From Macrothele yani (Eukaryota; Arthropoda; Arachnida; Araneae; Macrothelidae): DNA of 64,000 bases. The translations under genes were made by a program, and so were the position numbers. The stretch spans positions 52,647,336 through 52,711,335 of the forward strand of contig CM077006.1 of assembly GCA_039090855.1 (NCBI GenBank), read 5' to 3'. Position 1 is the stretch's first letter, and the number at the start of each line of letters is the position of its first letter. Shown piece by piece: positions 1-11,094 of this stretch. Under the pieces are notes generated by a model. That model was not told the DNA's origin. It ran no database searches and saw only the letters and a program-made list of their open reading frames with translations.

Positions 1-110
1 TGTCCAAGACCGGCACTGCAATCGCCATCCTTGTGGCATATAAGGCGTCTCGTAGGGGACTCTACATTCGTGCCGAAGTGTTCGGTAAGAGTCAGGTGAG
101 ATCCCTGAGC

Positions 111-599
111 ACACCGCCCCGGTGGCGCAGTGGTCTAAGCGATAGCCTCTGATCATTCGTCCGAATGGGGTCCGGGTTCGAATCCCGGTGAGGCATGGAT
201 GTTGTGTTTGTCTTACGGCACTGGCTCTCTCCCTTTCCTGGTACCAGTGAGCTTAAATTAGGGACGGGCGACTGCTTATAGCCCATTGAGTTGCTCACGG
301 TGGTCGTTAAACCTCAAATCAGTCAATCAATGTATGTTGTGTTTGTCTTATGGCACTGGCTCTCTCCCTTCCCTGGAACCAGTGACCCTAAATTAGGGAC
401 GGGCGACTGCTTATAGCCCATTGAGTTGCTCACGGTGGTCGTTAAACCTCAAATCAGTCAATCAATGTATGTTGTGTTTGTCTTACGGCACTGGCTCTCT
501 CCCTTCCCTGGAACCAGTGACCCTAAATTAGGGACGGGCAACTGCTTATAGCCCATTAAGTTGCTCACGGTGGTCGTTGAAACTCCAATAAAAAAAAAA
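111..599 (+). mobile_element. tRNA-headed SINE with a tandemly triplicated body (family A)
   Basis: The head at about 118-197 looks like a tRNA: an A-box-like tggcgcagtgg and a B box gggttcgaatccc, which act as the internal RNA polymerase III promoter in such SINEs. The body follows three times with exact 135-bp spacing (starts at 199, 334, 469), and the element ends in a poly(A) run at 590-600. A 12-bp direct repeat agatccctgagc flanks it (99-110 and 600-611), as expected for a target-site duplication. A copy with a single body lies on the other strand at 45065-45285. The head is not a functional tRNA gene. Confidence 0.88.
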
Positions 600-668
600 A
601 GATCCCTGAGCGATAGACATGCTGAGGAGCTACCATATATGTGCGTACAGGCAACTGATGGAGTTTGA

Positions 669-1618
669 ATGAGGCCGTATCGTCAGGGTGAGCGAGGCAG
701 GAGGGGCCAGTACACTGAATCTGCTGCCATTTGGGCCAGTCGGATAGTACGGTGCGATTGTGTTGGTAGCAATGGACATGGGAAGGAACCCAGACACGGC
801 AGACTGGCTCTGGACTACCCAGACACACCAGCTGCAGGGAAAATGGTGGGATCACGACGTCCTTGTCCAATATCCAGAGATGTGGCTGCTGTACAAGGGA
901 CTCCTATGTCTACCAGAACCATTTCCAGATGCCTGGTAGAGGTGAATCTTCTCTCTTGAGGGCCCTTACGTTTTCTGCCATTAACACCTGACCTTTGTTG
1001 CCGTCAGTTGCAGTGGTGTCGGCAGTGAGCAATGTGGAATGCTATGCACTGGCAACGTATAATGCTCAGCGATGAATCTCGCTTCCATATGGTAACGGAC
1101 GACCACCGTGTTGGAGTATGGAGGACCGCAGGCGAGTGCTACAATCCCAGCCTCACTATACAGCAGCACATGTCCCGAACTGCTGGTGTGATTGTCTGGG
1201 AAACCATCGCGTATGACAGCCGGACTTCCCTCTTGGTGATCCGAGTGATGTTGACAGCCCAGCTCTACGTACCAAAGATCCTGTGGCCCCATGTGCTGCC
1301 TTCCTTGATGGGGCGGCCCGGAGCCATTTTCCAACAAAATGACACTTGTCTGCACACACCTCGGGGTTTCCCAGGACTGTCTATGTCATGCTTTGACGCT
1401 GCCATGGCGTGCCAGATCGCCTGATCTCTCACCCATTGCACCTATATGGGACCAGATGGGACGCTAGCTTTCTCCATGTCCTAGTTTACGTGATTTAGAG
1501 CATCAGTTGCAAGAAGTGTGGGCTAATCTGTCGCAGGATAACATGGCGTCTCTTGGACTCGTGCCATACCATATCACTACATGTATCCGAGCACGAGGTG
1601 GTCCGACATGGTACTAAT
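669..1618 (+). pseudogene. Degenerate Tc1-like transposase
   Basis: A cut-and-paste transposase of the DDE/D type would excise and reinsert the element. Visible landmarks, in different frames, are an N-terminal helix-turn-helix relic ending near TISRCLVEVNL, the first catalytic block LSDESRF near 1069-1089, a second block reading FQQND where the family has FQQDN, and a C-terminal end reading IRARGGPTWY near 1585-1615. The third block reads SPDLSPIAPIWD, so the catalytic acidic residue after PI is replaced by Ala. Several stops and frameshifts break the frame. The copy is therefore dead by sequence. Other Tc1 families in this window have different termini. Confidence 0.75.
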
Positions 1619-2429
1619 GCTGACTGGAATGTGTATTGTATATTAATGGGAAATCGTCCTGCTGCTGTAATATTGTAATCACTTTTGTCTTTGGTGTGTA
1701 CAATCTCACTACTAAAATCTCATTTCAATTCGATGCCTCCTTCTTCGTGATAGGATTTTTATGACAGTGAGTGTATCGCATACTGATTCGTGCATAATGC
1801 TATGTAATGAGTTCTGTACATTGATGGCATTTTCCTGTGGTTTTACTTCCTCGGAAAAATTAATTGCAGCCAAATCTAAAAGGCAATAAGAGTGCATGCT
1901 TATAAAACTCTTGTTTTTTCTTTCTGTGAACTTCGTAGCAACTCCATTAACCCCTTCAGCTTCATGTACATGTATCCACTAGTGGATACATGCAATGTAC
2001 AGGGCTATAAACCATGTATTCCTACAAGTGTGCATACATCCTCTGCCACTGGCACACACCCATGATTTTGCTGTTGAAGTGGCCCAAATTATTGAAGATA
2101 CAAGTAAAACTATCCTGGAAGCAATAATATTTTATAAATTATATTGGGAAGCGATAAAAACATCCTGCCATATTAAAGTGTACTTCCAGTGATTTTGTAA
2201 TAAAATATATATTTAAAAACATATACTAATGTATTTAAAAGTAGGCAGCTAATAACAAAATGAAAGACCAAGTGATACTTCCTGTAAAGGGCTGGGCCAT
2301 CCCTGCTGAGTGCATCACTGCTATGCCAGAACAACATAGGATTTATTTTATTGGTTTTGAGAAGGTAACATTATTCTTCAGGCTGGTTTATAACATATTA
2401 GTGATTACTGACTAGTTATTTATTGATCG

Positions 2430-3095
2430 TTATAGATTTGGTTGGAGGCATTTGAGGCGTGGAGTTATAGAAGAATGAAGAAAATAAGTTGGCTTAATAG
2501 AAAGACTGATGAGGAGGTCCTGGAGAGAGTGAGAAAACCCAGGAATCTGATCAATATATGTTAGAAAGAAGAAGAATGTTATGGATGGGACACACATTGC
2601 ACCATGGAGGCCCAATTCTGAAAGTTTTGGAAGGAAAAGTTCAAGGCAAGAGAGGAAGAGGACGACAAAGGAATAGTTTTGTAGCACAATTACTCCAAGA
2701 CACTAATACTAGGACATACTATGACTTGAAGAGAACTGCAGAGAATAGAGAAACATCTACTGAACAACCAGTCCTTGGACTGAGTAACCAAGAAGATTAT
2801 TATTAATAATAAGTTTTGGAAGGGAAAATTCAAGGCAAGAGAGGAAGAGGACAACAAAGGAATAGTTTTGTGGCACAATTACTCCAAGACACTAATATTA
2901 GGACATACTATGACTTGAAGAGAACTGCAGAGAATAGAGAAACATCTACTGAACAACCAGTCCTTGGACTGAGTAACCAAGAAGAAGATTATTATTAATA
3001 AGTTTTGGAAGGGAAAGTTCAAGGCAAGAAAGGAAGAGGACGGCCAAGGAATAGTTTTGTGGCACAGTTACTCCAGGAAACTAATACTAGGAGAT
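2430..3095 (+). mobile_element. LINE 3' end with tandemly triplicated tail
   Basis: From about 2430 the plus strand reads the C-terminal end of a non-LTR retrotransposon polyprotein: a YRRMKKISW block, then RRRMLWMGHTLHHGG and GKRGRGRQR, a layout common after the reverse transcriptase in such elements. The last part then repeats with a period of 189 bp: starts of the motif aagttttggaagg lie at 2622, 2811 and 3000. Copies 1 and 2 end in an AT-rich triplet tract (attattaataat); copy 3 stops matching near 3095. The clade is not resolved from this fragment. Confidence 0.72.
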
Positions 3096-3229
3096 ATAAT
3101 TACTCTCTTGTATTGAAAATTTGCTGTCAGTTTTGTCGTTATCACATACACATCACACACACAATAAGACATATTTTTTTTTCCCAAAACAAGATGGCTA
3201 CTTTCTAAGTGCTATTTCTGTAACTTCCT

Positions 3230-4290
3230 TTGGAAGTTAACACCACAATTTATCCTTATTGTTCCTGTTGTGTAGCTATTCTGCAAGGCACAGAGAAAGA
3301 TGCCAATTATCAAAGATTACTTCCCTACCTTTGTCTAATATGTTTTGTTGTAAAAATATGACTCTCTCAGACATTGTCAAATTATTAGTTCCAGGAATGT
3401 GTGAGACGTTGTAAATGTCCTTTCCATCATACAGAGCGAAATTGTAAGTATGTCCATGGAATTGTGGATCAGAAGGACAAAGGCAAAATAATTTGATAAC
3501 AAGTAGAGATCTTTTTGGCTTTTATATGCTGCTTGAAATGAAGGCATCCTTTTTATAACAATAAGCAATCATTCAAGGCACAGGTATCGCCAGTATCCAT
3601 GAAAGTAGTAGTGATTTCTCGAAGTTCTAAAAAAAAAATAATGTGATAAAAACATAATGTCATAATGTGATAAAACCTTATCACCACACTTTGGATTGAA
3701 AAATCGAAGAAATTTCAGATTTGTGACACTGATTTCTACTCGTCATTTTTGGCAGAAAATACCTTTGGGGTTCCACACTAAGTCTTTTCAAAAGTATGAG
3801 TGAAATTTAGATCATTATCCCCATCATTATTGCTAAGCAAAGAAATACATGTATTTCTGGCTCAGAAACTTTTCCATATTTGCCCATTTATTCTCACTGT
3901 ATAAAAATTCTTCTCCAGAAAAAATATTGCCTCTTTTTCATTTGTCCACTTTCATTTGTTATTTACAATAGTGGGAGAAATGAAACTATTGAAGCATTCC
4001 AAAGCTGAAGTGTTTTCATCAAAATCCTAAGCAAGCTTAAGTGTTTTATTAAAATCTACAGCACTCTTCTACTTATAAAGATCATCATCGTAATCTATTA
4101 TAAGTAGATGAGTGTGATGTAACAGATCACTTACCATTTTCCAATCTCCTATCTCATCTCATGGGTTCAGTGTCTTTATCTTCAATTTCAAAACTTGATA
4201 AATCTGTATCAGAATCACAATCTGATTCATTGGATCCAGGCAAATAATCAGCATCTGAATCATTCTAACCATTATATTCCATGATGCAAT
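3230..4290 (-). pseudogene. Degenerate piggyBac transposase
   Basis: Read on the minus strand, 4290-4150 gives an acidic, Asp/Ser-rich stretch containing NDSDADYLPGSNESDCDSD, typical of the N-terminal region of piggyBac transposases. Around 3565-3300 the strand reads KGCLHFKQHI and then, after a frameshift, HTYNFALYDGKDIYNVSH, which fits the catalytic core region where the family has a KGR..FKQY motif and a conserved LY/IY.GK block. Stops (for example before KGC) and frameshifts show it is dead. The assignment comes from motif recognition; alignment to PGBD/piggyBac would settle it. Confidence 0.6.
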
Positions 4291-4770
4291 TTGAAGCGCC
4301 ATCAACCAAAAAAATCACAAAGTACCCAATGAAACAATTACCATAAACAAAAAAGATAGGAGCGTACAAGCATGTATGCATTACTTGTATTTGTATACTG
4401 CAACGAAACGTGTGCTGTCACAGCCGAGTTGAAATCTGGTTTTGCGAAGTGTACTTAGCACCATCTGGACTCGAAGGGGTTAAGCCTCCCACCCACTCAT
4501 AATTGCTGCCCCATCGTAAGCTTTCCCTCGCATCTAAATTCTCTAAAGTTGGGGGGGGGGGGCACATGCCCTTCGGTGCTGTGGTCATGTTATGTATTTA
4601 TAGTTACTACATACAGCATGTGATTCACCATTCTAGTAACATGCCCGATTTTTGACATTTTTTTGAGATTTAACATTAGTACATTCAAAAGAAAATAAAG
4701 GGTGCTGCTTCTACTTTCAGGAAGTAACAGATTCAACTCCTCCATCAGTGGTATAGCCAGAAATTTCTTA

Positions 4771-4771
<1 letters not shown>

Positions 4772-4812
<41 letters not shown>
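4772..4812. repeat. (GT)n microsatellite
   Basis: About 20 uninterrupted GT units, just upstream of the Tc1-like element that begins at 4853. Confidence 0.97.
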
Positions 4813-4814
<2 letters not shown>

Positions 4815-4852
4815 TTGGTTTGGTTCATTGGTGAAAACTTCATGTACACATA

Positions 4853-6118
4853 TACACTAAAGTGCCAGAAAAACTGGTACAGATGAGCTTATGCAAAATA
4901 CATAGCAACATCACCTATGCGCATACTCGGTTGCGTCCGCCAGTGCATATATAAAGCGATAGACGTCCTTGCCAGCTGTCAGAGCTGTTTTCGGCATGAG
5001 AGTGACAAGTAATAACGATTTAAGCTATTTTCAACACGGTGTCATAGTTGGCACTCGTGAGATGGGCCATAGTATTTCGGAGGTAGGAACAACCATTGCA
5101 AGGGTGTACCGTCACTACAAGAATTCCAGCAAAACCTACGATACCAGTGTGGCCATAAAAAGACATTGGGTGAACGTGACCATCGTCGGCTGTCAAGAAT
5201 CGTTTCATGCGAATAAGCATGCAACACTCTCGCAGGTATCATCGGAATTCAATGTGCAACACTCGCAGGTATCATCGAAATTCAATGTGCAACACTCTCG
5301 CAGGTATCATCGGAATTCAATGCTGGAACCTCAACAAGCATCAGTGTCCGGACTGTGCAACGTACCCTGCACGATATGGGCTTTGGGTGCCGACGCCCAA
5401 CTCGAGTCCCCTTGATGGGTGCACGATACAGAGCTATGTGACTCGCTTGGGCACGGCAACACCACCACTGGACACTTGATGACTGGAAAGAAGTAGCCTG
5501 GTCTGATGAGTCGAGTTTCCAACTGTATCTGGCAGATGGAAGGATTAGTGTGTGGTGCAAACCCCATGAAGCCATGGATCCCGCCTGTCAACAGGGAACT
5601 GTACTGGCTGGTGGAGGGTCCATAATGGTATGGGGTGTGTTTAGCTGGACTTCACTTGGACCCCTGATACGTCTACAAACATCTGTGACCGGCCAACGCT
5701 ATGTGCGCATCCTTTCTGACGAGGTACAGCCGCTCATGTCGTGCATTCATGCTGATGGGTTGGGCCTGTTCCAACAGGACAATGCAACTCCACACAAGTT
5801 TTGGGGCACCACATTATGGTTAGAGGAGCATTCATCTTAGTTTGGGGTGTTGCCATTCCCGCCCAAGTCCCCAGATCTGAACGTGTTTAGAGCACATTTA
5901 GGATGTGGTGCAACGTGCTATCGAACACAGGAATCCGAGACCTCGGAATACACCCGAATTGTGGAACGCTCTGCAGGAAGTATGGTGTGCATTGCCTGCA
6001 GCATATTTCCAGAAGCTAGTGGAGTCCATGCACCATCGTATTTCTGCATTCCTGCGCTCCCGTGGGGGACCTACCAAGTAGTAGACTGGTGTACCAGTTT
6101 TTCTGGCACTTCAGTGTA
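4853..6118 (+). mobile_element. Tc1-like DNA transposon with 29-bp terminal inverted repeats
   Basis: Terminal inverted repeats at 4853-4881 and 6090-6118 match at 28 of 29 positions (start tacactaaagtgccagaaa). They are flanked by TA, the Tc1/mariner target. The length of 1,266 bp is normal for the superfamily. Inside is a broken transposase and a short internal tandem triplication at 5222-5323. Confidence 0.9.
4997..6080 (+). pseudogene. Degenerate Tc1-like transposase
   Basis: The relic shows the first catalytic block WSDESSFQL near 5502-5528 and the second block FQQDNATPH near 5770-5796. The third block reads KSPDLNVFRAHLG where active relatives have a PIE motif, so the last catalytic acid is lost. 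Between the N-terminal part and the core, a 33-35-bp segment is repeated three times (from 5222, 5257 and 5290), which shifts the frame. An in-frame stop follows at about 5840. The protein would have been about 340 residues when intact; no single frame spans it now. Confidence 0.75.
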
Positions 6119-8398
6119 TATCACTTTAAGTTCATACTCAATCCATCAACCCTCAATGGGGAGAATTCCGGACCTGAGGACCCCCTTCTCTTTGACTACA
6201 CCTCTGCCTCCCTTACTGGGAATTTGTTTTTACTTTCTTTTGAAGTATCCTTCATTGGCTTTGTGCATCTTTCTAAAAGAGTCGCATAAAACTCTCCTTT
6301 ACTACGTCAAAAGAAACCACATTTGGTTTGATGGTAATGTTTTCTTGTCTTTCTATAATGTCAGTGGTAATTTCTTGTTTTGCCCCATAATGGTGGGTGA
6401 CCACAGGTGTCATGTAAACAAAGTGGAATGACACTTAAAACTCTTTGAAGGGCTGATAATTGGTGACAGCTGACTTAACAACTATATCTTTCTTTGGTGT
6501 ATTGACTGTCCTTATGAGGTGTTTTTTCCTCAAAAGAGTGTCTGTCACTGTGAGAAAGAGCAAAAGTCAACTGTTGCAAAGGTGAAGGAAGTGTCTGCTA
6601 ATATTTTTCACACCATGCTACACTAGAAAATTCTTCAGTAGCATTAAAGAATAAGAAAGCACATTATCATTACAGAGGAACTAAGCCAAATTTCTGACAT
6701 AAAATCCAGTTCTCTCTCTAGTACCTGAACACGGAATTTACTACACACTGGTTGTACTTCAGGATCACATTCCAAATGACAGTGTCTGTAATGAAGGGCA
6801 AAACTTGACAAGATGGGGGATGTTCTGAATCAGAACGCTTTTTAAGTAGTTCCCCACTTGGCGTGTATAATTAATTCTGCTTTGTTTGCACGCAACTTTT
6901 GCATACCCAGCATGAAATAGCAAAGGAAGTAGTTCACGATATGGATATTTCTCAACTTTTATCACTACTTTTATACTAAGATATCTGTGTAGAAAATAAT
7001 AATGCATATTTATTTCACATTCAAGATTTATGCATCATAATTAGATATACAGAATTGTAAAGTAACACACTTTTCCTATACAATTAAGAAACTAATTTTC
7101 CCGAAGAAATAATTCTTCATAAATACATGGCAAGCAGTGTAATGCTATTATTGGTATGGATTCCTGCTCCAGGAAGATGAAAATTTTCAAGTTTTCTGAA
7201 GGAAGTGGTTACATGGAATACAGTGAAAATATGCCAATAATAGCATAACACACTTTTCATTGGGTGAAAGCTTTTCCACGCATGCTTTCCTTCGGATCAG
7301 GTATTAGTATTTGCAAACAGTTAAGATCCAAAGTATCAATTGTAGGAACTTTAATGTCATGGAAAAAAGATGGAATTCACTTCACATAAAACAAAAAGCT
7401 CCAGATTACTAAAAAAAAGTTTGTAGTACTATTATTCGACAAATTTCCTTCAAAAACCACATTTACAAAAACGGAAGGATCATTAAAATGACTATTATAA
7501 AGAAATTCTGAAAGGGGGGGGGGGCATGCCATAAAATTAACGTAAACTACTTCCTTTGCACTTTTATGCTGGTGTAGGCAGGTTTTATGTAAACAAGGCG
7601 GAATGTTACCTATGAAGCGGGGAACTTCTTGAAATGTTTTATTCTTCTGAAGACCACTACTTTGACAAATTGCAACCTGTGTGACAAAAAATTGTGATCA
7701 CGTTTGTTTTAATCTTCAGTTTTGGTAAGTGGAATTTTTTTATCCTTGGTGAAGACCTTGATCTGCAGTTTCATTTCAACATCATCCTGAAACATAGGCA
7801 TTGGTACAATCAAACACACACACAAAGTTAGACAGGTCTTGAGGAATACATTGCAACTTGAAAGTCTTAAACACCTTTTGTATATTCTTAAAACTGGGTG
7901 GGAAAAATTTCATTCATTATGTACAAGATTGCATATAATTTTGTAACAATGTAGGAAATATAAAAATTGATTATATTTTGTTACCATGAACCCTTCTCTG
8001 TCTGTTGGTATTCTTGACATTCCTATATTGAGAGTTTTGTATGCACATTGGCACTTTACCAAAAGGATGTAAATTTGTAACATATTTTTAAATAAAAACA
8101 TTCTTGAAGTATAAAGACCAATTATTTTGTTATTACTATGAACTTTTTCCTTTCTGGTGGAATTCTTATTTTTTCATTCTGCCATTCCTGTGGCAAGCTA
8201 CAAAATTATGCGTTGTCATCTAAGTATTTCATGCAGTTCTTCATCTTTCACAATCTAATTTGTGAGTCATTTCCTTGTTAATTTTAAGGACCACTTGATT
8301 GTCTCCATCCACTAGTTCACGAACTTTAGAGTTTTTGAAGGTTATGCAGTCAACTGATGCTGTGTCTTTAGATCATTTTTAAGGTTATCACATCTTTC
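6119..8398. other. Intronic sequence without a recognised gene
   Basis: No convincing gene is seen. Two stretches resemble each other (6405-6455 and 7590-7640, both containing atgtaaacaaa/gg then ggaatg), and cctttgc/gcaaagg motifs near 6920 and 7550 are inverted relative to each other, so diverged repeat pairs are likely present. A SINE fragment at 7160-7225 is described separately. Small ORFs here look random. Confidence 0.5.
7160..7225 (+). mobile_element. Fragment of tRNA-headed SINE (family B)
   Basis: The segment attcctgctccagg followed by gatgaaaattttcaagtttt and a gtggttacatgg motif matches the B-box end and the following body of the SINE copies at 61512 and 54778-54990. The fragment is flanked by an inverted pair, gtgtaatgctattattgg at about 7138-7155 and ccaataatagcataacac at about 7233-7250. 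Confidence 0.6.
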
Positions 8399-8402
8399 TT
8401 AA

Positions 8403-8751
8403 CCCATTAAGTGGTTTGCTGGAGACCCATTTGGATAGTCAATATGCACCTGGAATTGGATTGCTCAGGCACCAGTTTCATTTTTCATTTTCTTTTCTGA
8501 TTTTCTCTTACATTTATCAATTTTGATATTTGTTTAATAGGGCTTAGATGGCTCAATGTAATGTGCTCTTCTTTGCTTATAGCACAAATGTAGAAAAAGC
8601 AAGCAATAGGAGGTATTTTTAGAGCCATTTCGTAAAGTCACAACAGCCCTTAATTTTTTTTTTTTTAATATTTTACATCCATTTCGAAAAATGCAAGATA
8701 ATTAAATATATGTACAGTAACAAAAATATTTTTATATTAATAGTTAAAGGG
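8403..8751. mobile_element. Candidate TTAA-flanked MITE
   Basis: TTAA at 8399-8402 and 8752-8755 flanks a 349-bp segment starting CCCATTAA and ending TTAAAGGG. The outer CCC/GGG match resembles the piggyBac-type ends seen at 1951 and 19292. The inverted repeat is short and AT-rich, so chance is possible. Confidence 0.35.
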
Positions 8752-8903
8752 TTAAATTATTGGGATGCATACAGAATACAAGCATTTCCATAAAAAGTTT
8801 TAAGTATTCAATGGAATAAAAGCTTTATCAAAGGTGACAAATGCTTTAAATTTAACATGTCTGAAAAATTTTTAGTTAAAAAAAACATACTACACACATA
8901 TGT

Positions 8904-9155
8904 CAACATACATTTCGTGATTTCCTGTTGATAACTTTCTTCCACTTATTTCAAAGTAGATGGTAGAATATATGTGTATATCCCTGCTGTTTGTTTGGGT
9001 TACTTATTTTAAGTTTAAACTTAAAATTAAAAGTAGGGTTAAATTGTAACTCCCTATGAGTTACAATTTAATCTGCACTACTTCAAAATGATGTATAGAA
9101 AGTTACCTATAGAGGAAATCACAAAATGTTTTGGCATATATAGTGTGTGTTTTGT
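8904..9155. repeat. Imperfect palindrome (fold-back)
   Basis: The left arm from about 8904 (acatttcgtgatttcc, then ataactttct, then ttcaaagtag) is mirrored by the right arm ending near 9140 (ctacttcaaa read as cactacttcaaaatg, then agaaagttac, then ggaaatcacaaaatgt). The centre holds a further hairpin at about 9040-9073 built from ttaaattgtaactc and gagttacaatttaa. Confidence 0.7.
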
Positions 9156-9479
9156 TGAACTTGAAATTTTATCACATCAATAAAATTATTAGGATTTTAA
9201 TGCAGCTATTCTGATAAATATTTGCCTATGGGTTTACTTTTTAGTTCTTGTTATTTTGGTAAGTGTTGTTCCTCATTTGAAGTAAATCTGGAATTCCTCT
9301 CAATTGAAGTAAATCTGGAATTCCTCTGTTTCAATTGAAAATTTCATCATAAGCACAGGCTTGTGATAGTCATAACATGAACTAAAAGAAGCTGGCCAGA
9401 ACTAGTGTATGTGCCTGCCTAAACTTATGCAATAGCATCAGTTCTTGAACTTTATTGCCAAAAATCTTGTACTTTTTTG

Positions 9480-10346
9480 CAGGGGTGCAGGATTTGTCTG
9501 AATGTACGAATGGAGTTCGGGGGAAATTTCTACCTGGGGGTAAAACAATAATAATTATAAAAAAAAAAAAAAAGACTTATTTTGTTAACGAATTTAACGT
9601 GAAAGATAAGAGTAATTTACTGCACAGTAATCAGGTAATAATTTTGAAAAATGTCGTGCCGTTTTGAATACAAGAGGTTATGAGTGCAGTGACGTACTGC
9701 TGGTTGCTACTGGCAGACGATTCACCGAGCCCAAACGACTTTACTAATGCCAAGATAGAGGCAGCGTGGCATGAGTAACAAGTACGACACAACCACTAGT
9801 CATGCTAATAAACGTTTCCAAAACTAATGGCAGCGAATGTGTCATAGGCACCGATTTGGAAAATTATTGGGGATTCCGGACATTTTAAAACGAATGAGCA
9901 AGGCATTTTTCAAAGGATTTAAGTGTTAATTTAAATTTCATTCAGTGAAATTATCTAGCACAGTTAGACGCCTGAAATGCTAGGATGAAATAAATTATAG
10001 TTAATTACAGAATATTTTTAGCTGTTTATTTTTCAGCCTATCTGCCGTGCCACTGTTTTCACCTTGACTCAAAAATGTTTCAGACATTTTGAATCTAAGT
10101 TTATATCTAACATTTTGAATCTAAAATAAATATTAGTTTTATTTTTTCTTGCATTTTGAATCTGAAAATAAGTATTTGGTTGTTGTTTTTTCAAATTTTT
10201 AAGTAATAGGCTTTTTAAGGATCGTTCTTAATCATCAACATATATACTCTAATAATCGCTTAAACTTGTATGGAAGTCCGCTACAATTTTAGGGGGGGGG
10301 GGTGTTGTGGGGAAATATTGGGCACGGAAAATTTTCTGCACCCCTG
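9480..10346. mobile_element. Non-autonomous hAT-like element
   Basis: The ends CAGGGGTGCAG (9480-9490) and CTGCACCCCTG (10336-10346) are exact inverted repeats of 11 bp with the CAGGGGTG form common in hAT transposons. The 8-bp flanks are cttttttg and tttttttt, close to but not a perfect target duplication in T-rich sequence. The 867-bp interior carries no recognisable transposase. Confidence 0.55.
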
Positions 10347-10463
10347 TTTTTTTTTTTATTTCTCATGTGAATTGTTGCTCTATGTAAAATGCCTACATAG
10401 AATCTAAGGTGTGATACATTACAACTTGAAAGTCTTAAACTCTTTTTTTTTTTTTTTTTTTTT

Positions 10464-10637
10464 GTACTTTGGCTCCGATTTTTTTAGTAAGCAACTTTAA
10501 ATTATACATGCACTACTTCTACCTAGCAAGTACACGTTTTTTTTTTTTTTGTACTTTGGCTCTGATTTTTTTTAGTAAGCAACTTTAAATTATACATGCA
10601 CTACTTCTACCTAGCAAGTACACTTGGAAATTATTAA
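10464..10637. repeat. Two-copy tandem duplication (period 87 bp)
   Basis: The block starting gtactttggct and ending agcaagtacac occurs at 10464 and again at 10551, each preceded by a poly(T) run. The two copies are almost identical. Confidence 0.9.
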
Positions 10638-11094
10638 AGTACCAAATAGATGAAAAAGATAAAAACTGCATCTTGTTAAAAATTGCATTTTGTATATTTT
10701 TCATTATATTTGTTCATCAGCTCTGCTTCAGTACCTTACCTGGATCCAACTATCATAAATTAGAGATTAGTAATTATTTAGTATCATGCATCCTTTTACT
10801 GCATCACTTGTATGGTGTGTTTAGTTTTCTGGACCAGTGTTTCTCATCTGAAGCTAAACTATACACTGGTAACATATCATCAGCTATACCCCAGAACCAT
10901 CCCATTTATCCAACCCATGTAAAACTTAGAAGATTGGTTTAATAATGGAAACATTGGATAATATGGAATGTTAATGAAAATCCAATGCAAGTATCAGTTT
11001 GTCACAAATTCTAATAGAAAACATAAATAACCATCATATCCAAAACAGTAACACAACCAAGAAATGACATTTGCATAGTTTAAACTCAGGCTTC

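Larger units (their letters stand above)
1..1775 (+). mobile_element. Tc1-like DNA transposon, left end outside window, split by a SINE
   Basis: Sequence on both sides of the SINE at 111-599 joins into one Tc1-like element: flank 1-110, then the transposase region from about 612 to 1618. The 3' end is placed near 1775 because a short sequence resembling a Tc1 terminus (ending cagtgagtgta) follows the coding relic. The left terminal repeat would lie upstream of base 1, so the pair cannot be checked. The family assignment rests on the transposase motifs described in the next entry; the right boundary is an estimate. Confidence 0.6.
1951..4479 (-). mobile_element. piggyBac-like transposon relic
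   Basis: The element is bounded by TTAA on each side (1947-1950 and 4480-4483), the target specific to piggyBac elements. The short terminal inverted repeat is ccccttcag on the left and ctcgaagggg on the right. Relics of a transposase lie on the minus strand inside it. An unrelated LINE 3' end at 2430-3095 appears inserted within the element. A near-terminal palindrome around 1968-1999 (atgtatccactagtggatacat) is also present. The length of 2.53 kb includes the LINE piece, so the original element was shorter or has lost sequence. Confidence 0.7.

Noticed and set aside
118..197. tRNA gene
   Set aside because: The A and B boxes are clear, but the segment continues into a SINE body with poly(A) tail and target duplication.
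2516..2560. Hammerhead-like ctgatga followed by gagaaaac
   Set aside because: This lies in LINE coding sequence (KTDEEVLERVRK) and the intervening bases form no stable stem.
10673..10942. Possible secreted protein gene of 89 residues
   Set aside because: Hydrophobic start but no recognisable family and AT-rich surroundings; no splice or expression evidence.
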